Part shown: one piece after another, positions 4,733 through 5,381 of the stretch | How positions within the stretch are numbered: the first letter of the stretch is position 1 | Layout of the letters: each line of letters opens with the position of its first letter | Assembly (NCBI GenBank): GCA_025980355.1 | Contig: JAICXR010000265.1 | Location: 1 to 5,381 of the forward strand | Source: Chloroflexota bacterium | Lineage (GTDB): Bacteria > Chloroflexota > UBA4733 | DNA: 5,381 nucleotides | Direction: 5' to 3' | Notes under the pieces: generated by a model | What the model was told of the DNA's origin: nothing | The model's database searches: none | What the model saw: only the letters and a program-made list of their open reading frames with translations | Made by a program: the position numbers and the translations under genes

Positions 4733-5381
4733 GTGGCGCTGCGTGAGGCCTTCCAGTTCCTGACGGTGCTGCCGGTCGGCCCGGCGCAGATCGCCCGGGG
4801 CGACGAGCTGCGGCGTTCCCGGGCCTACTTCCCGCTCGTCGGCGCCTGCCTCGGCGCACTGGCGGCGATCCTGGATCTGGCCACCCGGCTCATTCTTCCG
4901 CCTTCGGTCGCCACCGTGCTGGTCCTCGCCCTGCTCGCCTTCCTGACCGGCGGGCTCCACCTCGACGGGTTGATGGACAGTTGCGACGGCCTGTTCGGCT
5001 GGCGGACGCCCACGGAGCGGTTGGCCATCATGCGCGACAGCCGCGTCGGCAGCTACGGCGTCACCGGCGGGGTCCTGGTGCTGCTCTTGCAGTTTGCCTG
5101 CCTGAGCACGCTGACCGGCTGGCTACGCAGCGGCGGCATCGTCGCCATGGCGACGGTCGGACGCTGGGCGATGGTCTACGCCACCGCCTCCTTTCCGTAC
5201 GCGCGCGCGGAGGGACTGGGCACGGCCTTCACCCAGGGCGCCGGACGGCGCGAGTTCGTCAGCGCCACCCTGCTGGCCCTGGCGGTCACCAGTGCCGCGC
5301 TCGGCCCGGGCGGACCGCCGCTCCTGGTCGTCGCCTGGCTCACGGCCTGGCTTGTCGCGCGGGCCACGCTGCGGAAGCTGC
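4733..5381 (+). CDS. cobS: Adenosylcobinamide-GDP ribazoletransferase (cobalamin synthase), partial
   Basis: CobS (EC 2.7.8.26) joins adenosylcobinamide-GDP to alpha-ribazole or its phosphate to complete the lower ligand of cobalamin. It is an integral membrane enzyme. The first 216 residues are present; the family is usually about 250, so perhaps 30-40 C-terminal residues lie beyond the right edge. Motifs in order are FQFLTVLPVG (7-16), YFPLVGACLG (32-41), and the signature LTGGLHLDGLMDSCDGLFG at 71-89 with its presumed metal-binding aspartates Asp78, Asp82 and Asp85. RDSRVGSYGV (101-110), GRWAMVYA (143-150) and FPYAR.EGLG (154-163) follow. Hydrophobic segments near 36-50, 58-76, 108-128, 135-152 and 178-210 agree with a membrane protein. 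The GTG start is 33 bp after the cobO stop, in the same operon. The last conserved C-terminal motif of the family is not in the window. Confidence 0.95.
   Translation, partial: MALREAFQFLTVLPVGPAQIARGDELRRSRAYFPLVGACLGALAAILDLATRLILPPSVATVLVLALLAFLTGGLHLDGLMDSCDGLFGWRTPTERLAIMRDSRVGSYGVTGGVLVLLLQFACLSTLTGWLRSGGIVAMATVGRWAMVYATASFPYARAEGLGTAFTQGAGRREFVSATLLALAVTSAALGPGGPPLLVVAWLTAWLVARATLRKL

Noticed and set aside
3866..4960. Long minus-strand open frame (364 codons) opposite the btuF-like, cobO and cobS genes
   Set aside because: It lies antisense to well-supported conserved genes, is rich in Arg, Gly, His and Pro, and shows no family motif. Long shadow frames are expected in GC-rich DNA.

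Overview
This GC-rich window reads as a bacterial chromosome segment, most likely from the Chloroflexota (Thermomicrobia or Sphaerobacter-like). That placement is an inference. It rests on the base composition, the frequent GTG starts, lipoproteins tethered by long Ala/Ser/Thr linkers, and a remnant of a coiled-coil 'LLEQHPEW..ELRR' protein family that I associate with that phylum. No 16S rRNA or other phylogenetic marker is present.

Layout. (1) Positions 1-1479, minus strand: two overlapping genes for six-helix ABC-2 type permeases. They form the membrane half of an exporter of the COG4587/COG3694 type. The downstream permease runs off the left edge, and its ATPase would be expected outside the window. 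(2) Positions 1480-1642: a divergent intergenic stretch with a small GC-rich inverted repeat. (3) Positions 1643-1858, plus strand: a 71-codon ORF that keeps only the N-terminal part of the coiled-coil family and then runs into unrelated sequence. It looks like a decayed gene whose tail now overlaps the promoter of the next operon. (4) Positions 1817-2119: a sigma70-like promoter (GTGACA-N17-TACACT), a clear cobalamin riboswitch aptamer, and a possible expression platform that could mask the ribosome binding site. (5) Positions 2120-5381, plus strand: a compact B12 operon. It holds a BtuF lipoprotein, a second BtuF-like protein without a signal peptide, cobO (corrinoid adenosyltransferase) and cobS (cobalamin synthase, cut by the right edge). 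The first three genes overlap by 4 and 8 bp; cobO and cobS are 33 bp apart.

How the genes work together. The riboswitch should reduce operon expression when cobalamin is plentiful. The lipoprotein captures corrinoid outside the cell, CobO adenosylates it inside, and CobS attaches the lower-ligand nucleotide. This is a corrinoid uptake and salvage unit, but no BtuC or BtuD is visible. The most interesting element is the second BtuF-like protein. It has no export signal, is translationally coupled on both sides, and has alanine where BtuF normally has the first-lobe glutamate that docks on BtuC. It may be a cytoplasmic corrinoid-binding protein serving CobO rather than a transport component.
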